Positions 1 to 8,970 of a stretch of DNA of 64,000 nt are shown in pieces. Positions within the stretch are counted from its first letter, which is position 1. Every line of letters starts with the position of its first letter. The notes below the pieces were generated by a model, which had not been told where the DNA came from, did not search any database, and saw only the letters and a list, made by a program, of their open reading frames with translations. The stretch lies in contig CAZXIV010000001.1 of NCBI GenBank assembly GCA_964640945.1, positions 1 to 64,000 of the forward strand, given 5' to 3'. The DNA comes from JAGOUB01 sp964640945 (GTDB lineage Bacteria; Patescibacteriota; Gracilibacteria; Peribacterales; Peribacteraceae). The position numbers were made by a program, and so were the translations under genes.

Positions 1-149
1 AAGAAAGGATGGACCAGGACATCAAAGAAGCCAAAGAAGGCACCGAGTGCGGCATGCGCACCGAGTGCACGCCTCCCATCGAGGAAGGCGATATCCTCGA
101 GGTCTTTACCCGAGAGTTGCAGCGGAAGAAGGTGGCGGCGGGTTCCTGA
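1..149 (+). CDS. infB: Translation initiation factor IF-2, C-terminal end (partial)
   Basis: The open frame entering from the left edge encodes ERMDQDIKEAKEGTECGMR followed by an EEGDILEVF stretch and stops with TGA at 147-149. This matches the last part of IF-2 domain IV, where bacterial IF-2 ends with a KEVKEG-ECG motif followed by a GD-I-E segment. IF-2 is the GTPase that places initiator tRNA on the 30S subunit. Only about 48 codons are inside the window. The end overlaps the convergent gene on the other strand by 44 bp. Confidence 0.8.
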   Translation, partial: ERMDQDIKEAKEGTECGMRTECTPPIEEGDILEVFTRELQRKKVAAGS

Positions 150-1404
150 GGGCGTCGCCGGCCGCGGGATTCGTCCGGAGCTCCTGGGAGGCGCCCTGGA
201 TCATTTGTTGGCGGGGAGAGCCCAGGCGGGCGCCATCGATCACCAGGCGGCGGCCGTCGTCGTTATTGGCCACCACGCCGAGGGTGTTACGCAGGTGTAA
301 GAGTGGCAGCGGCTGGGTGCGCAGGGTAGCGGCAAATTGCAAGCGGGCCGCTGGCGGCACCTGCTGGTTAGTTGCCGGCAGGAGGCCGTCCGTCAGGCGT
401 TGTATCTCCGCCTCGGTGAGGGGAGTGGGGTCATTGCTCTTGATGATGCCGGCCACGAGCTCGCGGCCCTCGTCGCTCATCAGGTTGTCCGTGAGGACAC
501 CGAACGCGTTGGCTGGCAGTTTCTCCTGGAAGAAGCGGTAGGCAGGTGTATTGAAGGTGGCACCGGCGGCCTCAAGCGCGCGTTGCTCGCGATTGCCAAA
601 GAACATGCCGGGGTAAGCCGCGGCCAGCGCGATGGCGGCATAGAGGCCGATGGCCGGCGAGAACGATTTGCCGGCGATCATCATGGCGCCGTTTAAGGCC
701 ACGAAGCCCGTAGCCGCGACGATGATCGTCATGCGGCCCATGTAGTTCAGCCCCTGCGAGCTGACGCTACTCTCGATCTTGCGTTGCACTTCGGCCGCCT
801 GCAGGCGATTGACGTCGGTCTGTTCCAGCGCATTGAGGCGTTCGATCAGCGTGTTGAGGCCGGCTCGGGCCGCCGGCGGCAGGTTTTGGGGGGTGCCATC
901 GCGCCAAGAAATGAGGAGCTTACGGTCGGCATCGATACGCGCCGGGCTGGTGCCCCAGACCGTCAGGTCGACGCTGTTTTGGTCGTTGTAGCGGGCCCGC
1001 GACTCAATGTAACGCTCGTCGCGGGTGTCGATATCGGTGCGGAGCATCTGGTCGACGGTCAGCTGGGGGCCGAGTGATGAGAGGCGCAGGCCTTCGATGA
1101 CGGCGTTAACGCGTTCCAACTGTCCCTCGGCCAATTCGCGGCGGGGGTCGGCCTGGAGTGCCTGGCGCAGGGCGACAATGCTCGGGTGCTGCGGCAGGTC
1201 GCGGTTCGTCTGGGCCTGGGTCAACATCTGGCCCGCCACGATGCGCATGCGCTGGCCGAGGACGCTGTGTAGCACCCGCGGTGATTCAATGGCTGCCAGC
1301 GCATTGGCATTAGCGGCGTTTGGCACTTTGGCCATGAGCCCATCGAGCTGACTGCGCGTGGAAGGACCATTGGGTCCTGGCCGGAGGTGTTCGAAGGCAG
1401 TCAT
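106..1404 (-). CDS. Hypothetical membrane protein next to VirB6-like gene
   Basis: This 432-residue protein has a long, mostly helical N-terminal half, a pair of hydrophobic segments at about residues 223-270, and a second soluble helical half ending in a proline-rich tail. No signal peptide is visible. It starts 18 bp after the VirB6-like gene on the same strand, so the two are probably cotranscribed and may act in the same envelope apparatus; that link is inferred from position only. I do not recognise the family. Its end overlaps the 3' end of infB. Confidence 0.6.
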   Translation of the reverse strand: MTAFEHLRPGPNGPSTRSQLDGLMAKVPNAANANALAAIESPRVLHSVLGQRMRIVAGQMLTQAQTNRDLPQHPSIVALRQALQADPRRELAEGQLERVNAVIEGLRLSSLGPQLTVDQMLRTDIDTRDERYIESRARYNDQNSVDLTVWGTSPARIDADRKLLISWRDGTPQNLPPAARAGLNTLIERLNALEQTDVNRLQAAEVQRKIESSVSSQGLNYMGRMTIIVAATGFVALNGAMMIAGKSFSPAIGLYAAIALAAAYPGMFFGNREQRALEAAGATFNTPAYRFFQEKLPANAFGVLTDNLMSDEGRELVAGIIKSNDPTPLTEAEIQRLTDGLLPATNQQVPPAARLQFAATLRTQPLPLLHLRNTLGVVANNDDGRRLVIDGARLGSPRQQMIQGASQELRTNPAAGDALRNPPPPSSAATLG

Positions 1405-1422
1405 AAGAGGCTCTCACCCCGT

Positions 1423-3195
1423 TTAGATCGTGCCCCCGGGGGTGGGGGTGGGCGCCGGCGCTGGGGCCGGGGTAGCTCCCGCCGGCGGGCGATTAAGGCG
1501 GTTGAGGACGGCCTCCGGCACTACGAGATCGGGGGTACGCACTCTCAGGCCGCGCAGGGCCTCCGCCAGCTGCGCGTCGGTACCGACGGTCAGACCGCGA
1601 CTGCGAAGCTGTGTGCGGATGGCTTCCGCCTCGCGGCCGAAGTCGGCGTCGTTGGCTCGCCCCAGGCGATCAATACTGGCGTTGAGGGTTCTGAGGGCGT
1701 CGCGGTTCTCGCGGAGAGCGCCGCTTGTGGTGTCGAGCGCGCGCTCGCCGTCGGGTGTGCGGCCGCGGATGGCTTCGTCCAGACTGCCGGTGGCGCGCAG
1801 ATTCTGGAGGAGGCGGTTGGGGTTCAAGTTGTTGAGCAGCGGTAGCGGCGAGGTTTTGACGAGGCCGCCGGTGACTGTCGGGATGAATTCCTTGCTCAGC
1901 GGCACACTCACGGCCAGCTTGCCCAGGGTGGTACCGAAGTTCTGGATGGCACCAGCGCCGGTGGCTAGGATGCCGTCTTGCTTCTTCAGGACGCCGAAGA
2001 CGCCGGTGTAGAGGACGGTCAAGCTGATGAGGAGCCACAGAATTTCCCAGAAACTGCCCACCGTTGCCATAATCGGGAACGGGATATTCTGCAGGCCGCC
2101 GCCAGTCGCTTTGGCGCCGGCGTTGATGAGGATAAAGCCGACCGTCAGCGGCACCGCCACGAAGGCCGGCAGGAAGGCGGCCTTGATGAACTGGTCACGG
2201 ATTTTGGCGGGGATACCCTGGTGGATTTGTTCGTTTGGAACCACCCAATCTAGTAATGCGAACGGCATAAACGCCATCGTGATCCAGAGTACGGGGATAC
2301 GGATTGTAAAGGCGACCACCATCGCCAGGAGCGGGAAGAACAGCGCGATGGTGATGAGCAGGATGATTGATTCACGGACGAAGAAAACCAGCAGCTCTTG
2401 GCCGGCTTTCGCACCTGTAGAGCTGATGGGACGCGTGGCTTTGGCCAGCTGCGTCAAACGGGCGTGGTTGATAATGAGGCCGCTTAAAATCGCTGATTGG
2501 GTCGAGACGGTTTCGGCGTTGAGGAGCTCTTTCTTGTAGCAGACGAAGTTGCTCAGCTGGCAGCTCCAGCCGTTGCCTTGCAGGTTGGCAGCGGTCTTAT
2601 CGTCATTGAGGAACTTCACGTTGGTGATCGTCACGCAGTCGCCGCCGCCGGCCAGCTGGCAGCTGGTATCGGCGTTGGTATCTGCCAGGAGCGAGGGGAT
2701 GCCGTAAATCGTGGCGGTGGCGACACTGCTCAGGTCCAGGAAGACCTGCGGGATGAACCAGGAGAAGTTCACCAGTACCACGGCCATCACGAAGCGCTTG
2801 GCATTCTGGCTGACGAAGTCTTTCTGGGCCGTAATGACGGTGTAAATGGCCGTAAATACCAGCGCCACCGCGAAAATGATATTCATGAGATCGCGCGACA
2901 GCTGCCAGATCTCATTGAGCATATCCATGAGGCCGCTCGTACCATCGTTGCTAAGGTCCAGGAAAAAGCGGGGATCGAGCAGGTAATTTAAGAAGCTAAA
3001 CAGCACCCAGGTCAGCACCTGCATCAGCTGTAGCATCAAAGCGATGGCCAAGGTCGCGTTATTCTGGATATCGGCGGTAAAGCTCGTCGGCTGGGCATAG
3101 GCCACCGGCACAGCACTCACGAAACACACCACCAGAGCCAGAAACACCGTCACGGCCGGGTTCCAGAGCCGTTGAAGCGGTTTGTTTAGAGACAT
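1423..3195 (-). CDS. VirB6/TrbL-like polytopic membrane protein
   Basis: The protein (590 residues) begins with a signal-like hydrophobic segment ending near AYAQP (about residue 37). Several long membrane helices follow at about 50-75, 105-135, 145-165, 275-330 and 345-405, then a soluble C-terminal domain of about 130 residues with a Pro-rich tail. This arrangement is typical of VirB6/TrbL-type inner-membrane components found widely in Patescibacteria. Two ATGs compete: 3201 lies one base from the -10 box, while 3195 lies 7 nt after TATACT, so I chose 3195. The gene probably belongs with the VirB2-like gene at 20532 and the PilB-like ATPase at 38684, with which it shares a core promoter. 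No other secretion genes are nearby. Confidence 0.65.
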   Translation of the reverse strand: MSLNKPLQRLWNPAVTVFLALVVCFVSAVPVAYAQPTSFTADIQNNATLAIALMLQLMQVLTWVLFSFLNYLLDPRFFLDLSNDGTSGLMDMLNEIWQLSRDLMNIIFAVALVFTAIYTVITAQKDFVSQNAKRFVMAVVLVNFSWFIPQVFLDLSSVATATIYGIPSLLADTNADTSCQLAGGGDCVTITNVKFLNDDKTAANLQGNGWSCQLSNFVCYKKELLNAETVSTQSAILSGLIINHARLTQLAKATRPISSTGAKAGQELLVFFVRESIILLITIALFFPLLAMVVAFTIRIPVLWITMAFMPFALLDWVVPNEQIHQGIPAKIRDQFIKAAFLPAFVAVPLTVGFILINAGAKATGGGLQNIPFPIMATVGSFWEILWLLISLTVLYTGVFGVLKKQDGILATGAGAIQNFGTTLGKLAVSVPLSKEFIPTVTGGLVKTSPLPLLNNLNPNRLLQNLRATGSLDEAIRGRTPDGERALDTTSGALRENRDALRTLNASIDRLGRANDADFGREAEAIRTQLRSRGLTVGTDAQLAEALRGLRVRTPDLVVPEAVLNRLNRPPAGATPAPAPAPTPTPGGTI

Positions 3196-3202
3196 TCCCA
3201 TT

Positions 3203-3208
3203 AGTATA
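3203..3208 (-). promoter_or_regulatory. -10 box of VirB6-like gene
   Basis: TATACT preceded by TGC (extended -10) ends 7 nt before the ATG at 3195. The surrounding 16 bases TGCTATACTAATGGGA are identical to those in front of the PilB-like gene at 38684. Confidence 0.7.
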
Positions 3209-3345
3209 GCATATCTCGGTCGGTTTGAGGAGCCCGCTAAAGGCCGCTCTTTGCGCTTCTTCCGAGATTATGAATATATTTATTATTCATTAAAAGATTT
3301 ATTGGAACATAATTGATAATTATTTGTTTATGAGAAGCCATTTAT

Positions 3346-3368
3346 AATGAACACACAAAATGTTCATT
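3346..3368 (+). promoter_or_regulatory. Operator-like inverted repeat before HTH regulator
   Basis: AATGAACA and TGTTCATT form a perfect 8-bp inverted repeat with a 7-nt spacer (arms 3346-3353 and 3361-3368). A TATAAT hexamer at 3343-3348 overlaps the left arm, so a bound dimer would block RNA polymerase. The site lies 55 bp before the wHTH gene in an AT-rich island (about 3230-3420), which suggests autoregulation. Confidence 0.6.
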
Positions 3369-3423
3369 AGTGTGATCAATTTTCTTGCGCTTTCCAGATA
3401 CTCGTGAATACTCTTTGTGAACG

Positions 3424-4014
3424 ATGTCGCAATCTCCCGTCCTAAAGGCCCTGTTTAGCTCACAGACTCGTGTGAAGCTTTTGAGCGTCTTCTTACTGCA
3501 TCCGGAACAGGAGTATTTCATCCGTGAACTGACGCGTCTTTTGAGTGAGCAGATTAATAGCATCCGTCGTGAGTTGGAGAACTTGCGCCAAGTTGGTTTA
3601 GTGAAGGCGCGCCATAAAAACCGCAAGAAGTACTACAAAGTGGATACGGATTTCCCGTTGTATCCCGATCTTCGCAGTTTGTTCGTTAAGGCGGTGCAAG
3701 GCGAGAGTCCCATCGTCTCGAGTTTAAAGAGCCTCAAGGGCGTGCGTCTCATCCTATTGGCTGGCACCTTCTCCGGATCCGACAGTAAGGTCGACCTCCT
3801 CATTGTGGGCGACGTTTCGCGCGAGGTGCTCGAAGCCCTCTTAAGCCAGGACCAGGGTCTAAAGTCGGTGAAGTACTCCATCTTCTCAGAGGCAGATTTC
3901 CTCTATCGCCTTAGTCTTAAAGATCGTTTCGTTCTCGATATCCTGACCGATACGCGCAACGTCCTGGTGCTGAATGAGCTCCAGCGCCAAATTGATGAAG
4001 CGCTCCCTTCCTGA
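3424..4014 (+). CDS. ArsR-like winged-helix transcriptional regulator
   Basis: The first 80 or so of 196 residues form a winged helix: LFSSQTRVKLLSVFLLHPEQ, then a recognition-helix region with SEQINSIRRELENLRQVGLV, then a wing with KNRKKYYKVD. The rest resembles the nucleotidyltransferase-like C-terminal part of similar archaeal and Patescibacterial regulators (GTFSGSDSKVDLLIVGDV), but the usual catalytic GS-D-D arrangement is only partly visible. It probably binds the perfect inverted repeat 55 bp upstream and controls its own transcription. The effector and targets are unknown. It is a single-gene unit followed by the rplS promoter. Confidence 0.7.
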   Translation: MSQSPVLKALFSSQTRVKLLSVFLLHPEQEYFIRELTRLLSEQINSIRRELENLRQVGLVKARHKNRKKYYKVDTDFPLYPDLRSLFVKAVQGESPIVSSLKSLKGVRLILLAGTFSGSDSKVDLLIVGDVSREVLEALLSQDQGLKSVKYSIFSEADFLYRLSLKDRFVLDILTDTRNVLVLNELQRQIDEALPS

Positions 4015-4054
4015 GAAAGAGGGGATTGGAGGGTGAAAATAGGCACAGGTTGCT

Positions 4055-4083
4055 TTGACAGTCGATCATCCCATCGGTAGGCT
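4055..4083 (+). promoter_or_regulatory. rplS promoter
   Basis: TTGACA (4055-4060) is separated by 17 nt from TAGGCT (4078-4083). The start codon follows 24 nt later. This complete -35/-10 pair supports the TANNNT hexamers used elsewhere in the window as -10 boxes. Confidence 0.7.
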
Positions 4084-4107
4084 TCCCGCACGCATTTCTC
4101 CAAAACC

Positions 4108-4599
4108 ATGCCTTCCGCCATTCTCCACGACCAAGCTAAGACATTCCTCCGCTCCGTTCCGGACGTTGCGCCGGGCCAGACGGTGCGTGTTCATGAAAAG
4201 ATCCGCGAGGGTGATAAGGAGCGCATCCAGATCTTCGAAGGTGTTGTCATTGCCGTCCATAACGGCCACGTTGCCACCGATCGTTCCTTCACGGTGCGCC
4301 GGGTTGTTTCCGGCATTGGTGTTGAGAAATTCTTCATGCTGCACTCGCCGATGATCGAAAAAATTGAGGTGAAGAAAGTGGCGAAGGTCCGTCGCGCGAA
4401 GTTGTTCTTCCTCCGTGGACGTCAAGGTAAGTCGGCCCGCATGATCGAGCGCTTCACGAACGCTGACGAGTTCGCCTCGTCTGTTGTCGAGCAGCCCGCT
4501 GCCGCCGTGGCCGAAGAGGCTCCTGCCGCCGCTCCCGAGGCTCCCCAAGAGACGCCGCCAGCCCCTGAGGAAACGAAGACCGAGCAGCCCTCCGCCTAA
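4108..4599 (+). CDS. rplS: 50S ribosomal protein L19
   Basis: Residues 1-115 match L19, with FRSVPDVAPGQTVRVHEKI-like N-terminus, the GVVIA core, FTVRR and the KVRRAKLFFLR segment near the C-terminal end of the fold. L19 lies at the 30S-50S interface. After residue 125 the protein continues with a tail of about 35 residues made almost only of Ala, Glu, Pro and Thr, absent from typical L19 (about 115 residues). It is preceded by a TTGACA/TAGGCT promoter and followed closely by csaB, which has its own -10 box. Confidence 0.95.
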   Translation: MPSAILHDQAKTFLRSVPDVAPGQTVRVHEKIREGDKERIQIFEGVVIAVHNGHVATDRSFTVRRVVSGIGVEKFFMLHSPMIEKIEVKKVAKVRRAKLFFLRGRQGKSARMIERFTNADEFASSVVEQPAAAVAEEAPAAAPEAPQETPPAPEETKTEQPSA

Positions 4600-4613
4600 G
4601 CGCGGTTCTCCGC

Positions 4614-4619
4614 TAGACT
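4614..4619 (+). promoter_or_regulatory. -10 box of csaB (leaderless)
   Basis: TAGACT ends exactly 6 nt before the GTG at 4626, so the expected transcription start coincides with the start codon. Confidence 0.65.
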
Positions 4620-4625
4620 CGAGTT

Positions 4626-5606
4626 GTGCGTGCTTTGCTGATCGGCAACTACGGCGTGGCTAATTTCGGGGATGAAGCGCTCCGGGAATACTTCCTGGCG
4701 GCTTTTCCCGATGTGCACTGGACGGTCGTGAGCGCTGAGCCGAGCCGCCTTGGTGAAGTACCGCGTTTACCACTCGGGCTCCGCAGCCTCTTTCGTCCCT
4801 GGTGGCGGACGATTCGGGCGATGTGGCAGGCGGATGCCGTCGTCTTCGGCGGTGGGTCGCTCTTTACCGATCTCGAGTCCGTTCTTGCCTGTGTTCTCTG
4901 GGGGAAGCACGCGATTATCGCCCGTCTTCTTGGGAAGCCGCTGGTTTTCGCCTTCCAAGGCGTCGGCCCCTTCCGAACCAGGCTGGGGGAGGGGATGACG
5001 CGGGCTATTTTTCGTCAGGCAGCCTTTATTTCCGTCCGAGATGAAGCCTCGGCTGCACGCGTGGCTTCTTGGAGTCTGGGTACTCATGTTGTTCAGACAT
5101 TTGATCCTATCTTTCTCTCTTTCTGTAGAGAAAAAGTACATAGGAGTATAAAAAAAGTATTCATCGTCATCCCACGACATAACTCAGACGCAATGTTTAT
5201 GGAACTATACAAAAAAATCATCTCAGAACACACCTTTGACGAGGTGATAATTCTATCGCTCCAACCGCAAGATCCGCTCGAGCAGGCAACCATTGCCCGT
5301 CTTCGGTCAACGACAAGTTTCCCTGTCATGGTGATCCCGGTGGCCGACCAGGTGACATTGCTCCGCGAAGTGGCCTCCGCCCAGGAGATCCTCTGCCAAC
5401 GCTTCCATGGGGCGTTAGCCGCCTTAGCCCAAGGAAAAACGGTCCACATCTGCCCACTTGGGCCCGGCGATAAGCTGGCGGCCCTGGCGGAGGCGATGCG
5501 CGCGTCCGGTGGGACCGAGGCGGTCGCCAGGCACTGGCGTGACGAAGCGGAAACCGGCGAAGCGGCCTTGGGGCAGTGCCTGCATCGTTTAGAAAGCGGG
5601 AAATGA
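4626..5606 (+). CDS. csaB: CsaB-like polysaccharide pyruvyl transferase
   Basis: This 326-residue protein begins LLIGNYGVANFGDEALREYF and contains FGGGSLFTD and the C-terminal QEILCQRFHGALAALAQGK segment, all characteristic of the CsaB/polysaccharide pyruvyl transferase family. Family members transfer pyruvate from phosphoenolpyruvate to a cell-wall polysaccharide; the pyruvylated sugars are the ligand of SLH domains. Two SLH proteins are in this window (13090, 22073), so a role in S-layer anchoring is likely. The GTG start is set by the -10 box 6 nt upstream. The middle of the gene (about 5095-5260) is strikingly AT-rich, with AAA/ATA codons, unlike the rest. Confidence 0.85.
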   Translation: MRALLIGNYGVANFGDEALREYFLAAFPDVHWTVVSAEPSRLGEVPRLPLGLRSLFRPWWRTIRAMWQADAVVFGGGSLFTDLESVLACVLWGKHAIIARLLGKPLVFAFQGVGPFRTRLGEGMTRAIFRQAAFISVRDEASAARVASWSLGTHVVQTFDPIFLSFCREKVHRSIKKVFIVIPRHNSDAMFMELYKKIISEHTFDEVIILSLQPQDPLEQATIARLRSTTSFPVMVIPVADQVTLLREVASAQEILCQRFHGALAALAQGKTVHICPLGPGDKLAALAEAMRASGGTEAVARHWRDEAETGEAALGQCLHRLESGK

Positions 5607-5656
5607 GGTCTGGGCCTGTAATGGATGCGATTTTCCAGTAGGATGGCCGCACCTCC

Positions 5657-7471
5657 ATGGAGATCCGCAATTTCTGCATCATCGCGCACATCGATCACGG
5701 CAAGTCGACCCTCTCGGATCGGCTTATTGAGGTGACCGGAACGCTGCAAAAGCGTGAAATGAAGGCCCAAACGCTCGATACGATGGATTTGGAACGTGAG
5801 CGCGGCATCACCATCAAGCTGACGCCGGTCCGGATGAATTATAAGGGCATCGAGCTGAATCTCATCGATACGCCTGGCCACACCGACTTCCGCTACGAGG
5901 TGAGCCGCTCCCTGGCCGCCTGCGAGGGTGCCATCTTGCTCGTGGACGCGTCGCAGGGCATCCAGGCCCAGACGCTCGCCGTGCTGACGATGGCGATGGA
6001 GCACGATCTGGTTATCATCCCGGTGCTCAACAAGATCGACCTGCCGGCTGCCGACCCGGAGCGCGTGAGTGAAGAAGTGGTGAACCTTATCGGCTGCAAA
6101 AAAGAAGAGATCCTCCGTATCTCGGCCAAGGAAGGGACCGGCGTGCCGGAGCTCCTTGATGTCATCATCGCTCGTGTCCCCCCGGCTAAGGCCGATCCCT
6201 CGGCCGTGCCAGCCCGCGCGCTGATCTTCGATGCCGTCATGGATACCTATCGCGGCGCCGTGGCATACGTCCGGGTGGTGGAGGGGCAGTTTAAAAAGGG
6301 TCAGATCGTGCACCTTCTTGGCACGAAAGAGCAATTCGAGGTGCAGGACGTCGGTCACTTTTCGCCGAAATACATCCCCGACGAGGTCCTCAGCGCCGGT
6401 TCCATCGGCTACATCGTGTCGGGCGCGAAAGACGTGAAGGTGGTGCGCACCGGCGACACGATCGCGAACTCCAATCAGGCCTTGCCCTTGCCCGGCTACA
6501 CCCAGGTACAGCCGATGGTCTTCGCCGGCCTCTACCCGTCCGAAGCCGACAGTTACCCCGATCTGCGCGATGCCCTGGAGAAGCTCTGCCTCAATGACGC
6601 TGCCCTCCACATGGAGCATGAGCAGAATGCCGCTTTGGGCAACGGTTTCCGCTGCGGTTTCCTCGGCCTCCTGCACTTGGACATCATCCAGGAGCGCTTG
6701 GAGCGGGAGTACAACTGCGACCTGGTGGTGACGGCGCCGAGCGTGCAGTACGAAGTGAAGATCAACGCCGCCAACCCCAGCTCCATTATCCGCGGCAGCC
6801 TGATGAAGCTCGACGAGCCTGATGTCGCCTGTATCAGCAACCCCGCCGATTTTCCCGATCCGACGTACATCGTCGAGGTCCGGGAGCCGTGGGTGATGCT
6901 CGAAGTCGTCTGCCGCACCGAGGATATCGGTATCGTCATGTCGCTCCTTACCGAGCGGCGTGGCAGCCAGCGGTCGCTGACGTACCTCGACGCCGGCCGC
7001 GCCCTGCTCGTGTTCGAAGTGCCACTAGCCAGCATCGTTTTGGACTTCTTCGATAAGCTGAAATCTTCGACCGAAGGCTATGGTTCCATGAGCTACGAAC
7101 CGCTCGGGTACCGCAGCGGCGACCTGGTAAAGCTCCAGATCCTCCTTCTGGGTGACCCGGCGGACGCTCTTTCGACCATCGTCCACCGCAGCGAGGCTCA
7201 CGCCGTCGGCGCTATCGTCTGCAAGCGCCTCAAGGAAGTGATTCCCAAGGCTCAGTTCGAGATCACCATCCAGGCCGCTATCGGCTCGAAGGTGGTCGCT
7301 CGCGAAACCATCGGGTCGCTCCGCAAAGACGTGACCGGCTACCTCTATGGCGGTGACGTGTCACGCAAGAACAAGCTCCTCGATAAGCAGAAAGAGGGCA
7401 AGAAGCGCATGAAGATGATGGGTCGTGTCACGCTCACACAAGAAGCGTTCTTGAGCGTGTTGCAGCGGTAA
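5657..7471 (+). CDS. lepA: Elongation factor 4 (LepA)
   Basis: The 604-residue protein has the full LepA architecture: G domain with AHIDHGKSTLSDRL (P-loop), ERERGITIK, DTPGHTDF and NKIDLP, then the EF-Tu-like domain II, EF-G-like domains, and the LepA-specific C-terminal domain (KDVTGYLYGGDVSRKNKLLDKQKEGKKRM). LepA is a ribosomal GTPase acting on stalled or misassembled ribosomes. Length is normal. A TAGGAT -10 lies 12 nt upstream of the ATG, giving a leader of only a few bases. Confidence 0.97.
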   Translation: MEIRNFCIIAHIDHGKSTLSDRLIEVTGTLQKREMKAQTLDTMDLERERGITIKLTPVRMNYKGIELNLIDTPGHTDFRYEVSRSLAACEGAILLVDASQGIQAQTLAVLTMAMEHDLVIIPVLNKIDLPAADPERVSEEVVNLIGCKKEEILRISAKEGTGVPELLDVIIARVPPAKADPSAVPARALIFDAVMDTYRGAVAYVRVVEGQFKKGQIVHLLGTKEQFEVQDVGHFSPKYIPDEVLSAGSIGYIVSGAKDVKVVRTGDTIANSNQALPLPGYTQVQPMVFAGLYPSEADSYPDLRDALEKLCLNDAALHMEHEQNAALGNGFRCGFLGLLHLDIIQERLEREYNCDLVVTAPSVQYEVKINAANPSSIIRGSLMKLDEPDVACISNPADFPDPTYIVEVREPWVMLEVVCRTEDIGIVMSLLTERRGSQRSLTYLDAGRALLVFEVPLASIVLDFFDKLKSSTEGYGSMSYEPLGYRSGDLVKLQILLLGDPADALSTIVHRSEAHAVGAIVCKRLKEVIPKAQFEITIQAAIGSKVVARETIGSLRKDVTGYLYGGDVSRKNKLLDKQKEGKKRMKMMGRVTLTQEAFLSVLQR

Positions 7472-7573
7472 GGCGGTTCCACTTTTGTCAGCACAACACC
7501 CCGGGGCGCCCTCACGGACGGCGATCAAAGCCGGGTGCCGCGGGCAGAGGTCGCTTTCAATGAGGGACAGCCA

Positions 7574-7579
7574 TAGACT
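7574..7579 (+). promoter_or_regulatory. -10 box of membrane glycosyltransferase gene
   Basis: TAGACT lies 8 nt before the ATG at 7588. Confidence 0.55.
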
Positions 7580-7587
7580 GGTCTTCG

Positions 7588-8970
7588 ATGCACATCTCCA
7601 AAGCTCAACGTCGGCGCGAAGCGGCTCAAGCGCCGAGTTTACGAGCGCGTTTCCACGGTGTGTTCTGTGTCTCCCACGCCGTGCTCGCCGCCTTTTTCTT
7701 ACTGTCGGCGGCCCTGTGGCTGAGCGATGGGCAGTATACGGTTCCCGCTCTCCGGCTGACGGTTGCCGCCTTCGGTTGTCTGCTATTGGCTGCCTGGTTG
7801 GCTGTGCGGCGGGGGATGGGGGATACCCCCCAGCCGGTTGCCATCGTGCTGGTTGCGGCCATCCTCTTTTTGCTCTCCATCCGGCGGGAGCCGGGCATCT
7901 ATCTGGCCGGCGAAGGGTACCTGGCGCTTGCTCAGGCCGTGAGCCTCGGGATGATTCTGGTGCTCTTGGCGGGCTACCTCATCACACCAGTAGAGGGGAA
8001 TTCGTGGTGTACTCGCCTCCGGAACGCCGTGTTCGGCTTGAGTGTTGGGTTGCTGTGCCTGCTTCAACTAGGGATGCCGATGGCCTCGCCGGTGCCGGCG
8101 ATCGATGTGTGGACGACCGCCCAGGACTCGGCACAGCATCTGCTCTCCGGCCAAAACCCCTACGCCACGCCCGTCTCGAAAATTTACGGCGAGGGCGAGG
8201 TGTTTGGCTACGTGCTCAAGGCCTACAACTATCTGCCGGCGAATCTGGAACTGCAAACGCCCGCCTACGCACTTTTCGGCGATGTGCGGTACGCCCTCAT
8301 CATGGCGCTCTGGGTATTCCTCGGCACGCTCTGGCTCTTGTCGGCCGGCCTACCTCTGGCCGAGCGCCAATTGCTCCTGCTCTTGGCCTTGGCGCAGCCG
8401 CGCCTTCTATTTGTGATCGAGCAGGCCTGGACCGAGCCGTTTATCTTGGCGGCCTTCGGTCTCATGCTCCTGGCCCATCAGCGCGGGTGGCGGCTCCGGT
8501 CGGCGCTCGCCTACGGCGCCATGCTGAGCTTGAAACAGTACGTACTCTTCTTCGCGTTCCACTGGCTCATTCTCGAACGCCGCTGGACTTTCCTGGCCGC
8601 CGGCGTGGCTCTGGCCGGCCTGACGCTGCTGCCGTTTGTGCTCTGGGATCCGCTCCGACTCTGGAGCGAAGGCGTGCTCTTCCAGCTTCAAACCGGCTTC
8701 CGCTCCGATAGCCTGACTATCGCTTCGGTGTTCTACCGCGAATTCGGCTTAGAGGCGCCCAAGTGGTGGACCGTCGTCGTCGGCGCCGTGGCGGCCGTGG
8801 CCGGGCCGTATGCTTTACGCTCACTTGAGCCGTTGTCGCGCTATCTCTTCAGCGTCACGATCACAACGTTCGCACTTTTCCTCTTTGGCAGCCAAGCGTT
8901 CATGAATTATTACTTCCTGGTGGGAGGCTTACTGCTCTGCTTACTCACGATTGTGCCGCGGCGGGCTTAG
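7588..8970 (+). CDS. Polytopic membrane protein, GT87/DUF2029-like glycosyltransferase
   Basis: The protein has 460 residues and about ten to eleven hydrophobic helices spread over the whole length. A conserved-looking segment between helices reads VWTTAQDSAQHLLSGQNPYA, resembling the luminal loop of GT-C mannosyltransferases of the DUF2029/GT87 type, where an acidic residue near the first loop binds lipid-linked sugar. No cytoplasmic GT-A or GT-B domain is present. It probably adds sugars to envelope glycolipid or glycoprotein outside the membrane. The 3' end overlaps the convergent neighbour by 4 bp. A different reading frame inside it is also long but is GC-driven. Confidence 0.6.
   Translation: MHISKAQRRREAAQAPSLRARFHGVFCVSHAVLAAFFLLSAALWLSDGQYTVPALRLTVAAFGCLLLAAWLAVRRGMGDTPQPVAIVLVAAILFLLSIRREPGIYLAGEGYLALAQAVSLGMILVLLAGYLITPVEGNSWCTRLRNAVFGLSVGLLCLLQLGMPMASPVPAIDVWTTAQDSAQHLLSGQNPYATPVSKIYGEGEVFGYVLKAYNYLPANLELQTPAYALFGDVRYALIMALWVFLGTLWLLSAGLPLAERQLLLLLALAQPRLLFVIEQAWTEPFILAAFGLMLLAHQRGWRLRSALAYGAMLSLKQYVLFFAFHWLILERRWTFLAAGVALAGLTLLPFVLWDPLRLWSEGVLFQLQTGFRSDSLTIASVFYREFGLEAPKWWTVVVGAVAAVAGPYALRSLEPLSRYLFSVTITTFALFLFGSQAFMNYYFLVGGLLLCLLTIVPRRA

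Noticed and set aside
5093..6676. Minus-strand open frame of 527 codons
   Set aside because: It is antisense to the well-supported csaB and lepA genes; its sequence is His/Arg/Gly-rich and has no family motif.
7485..8711. Plus-strand frame of 408 codons in another phase
   Set aside because: The overlapping frame 7588-8970 encodes a clear polytopic membrane protein with a placed -10 box; this one is Arg/Gly-rich with no motif.
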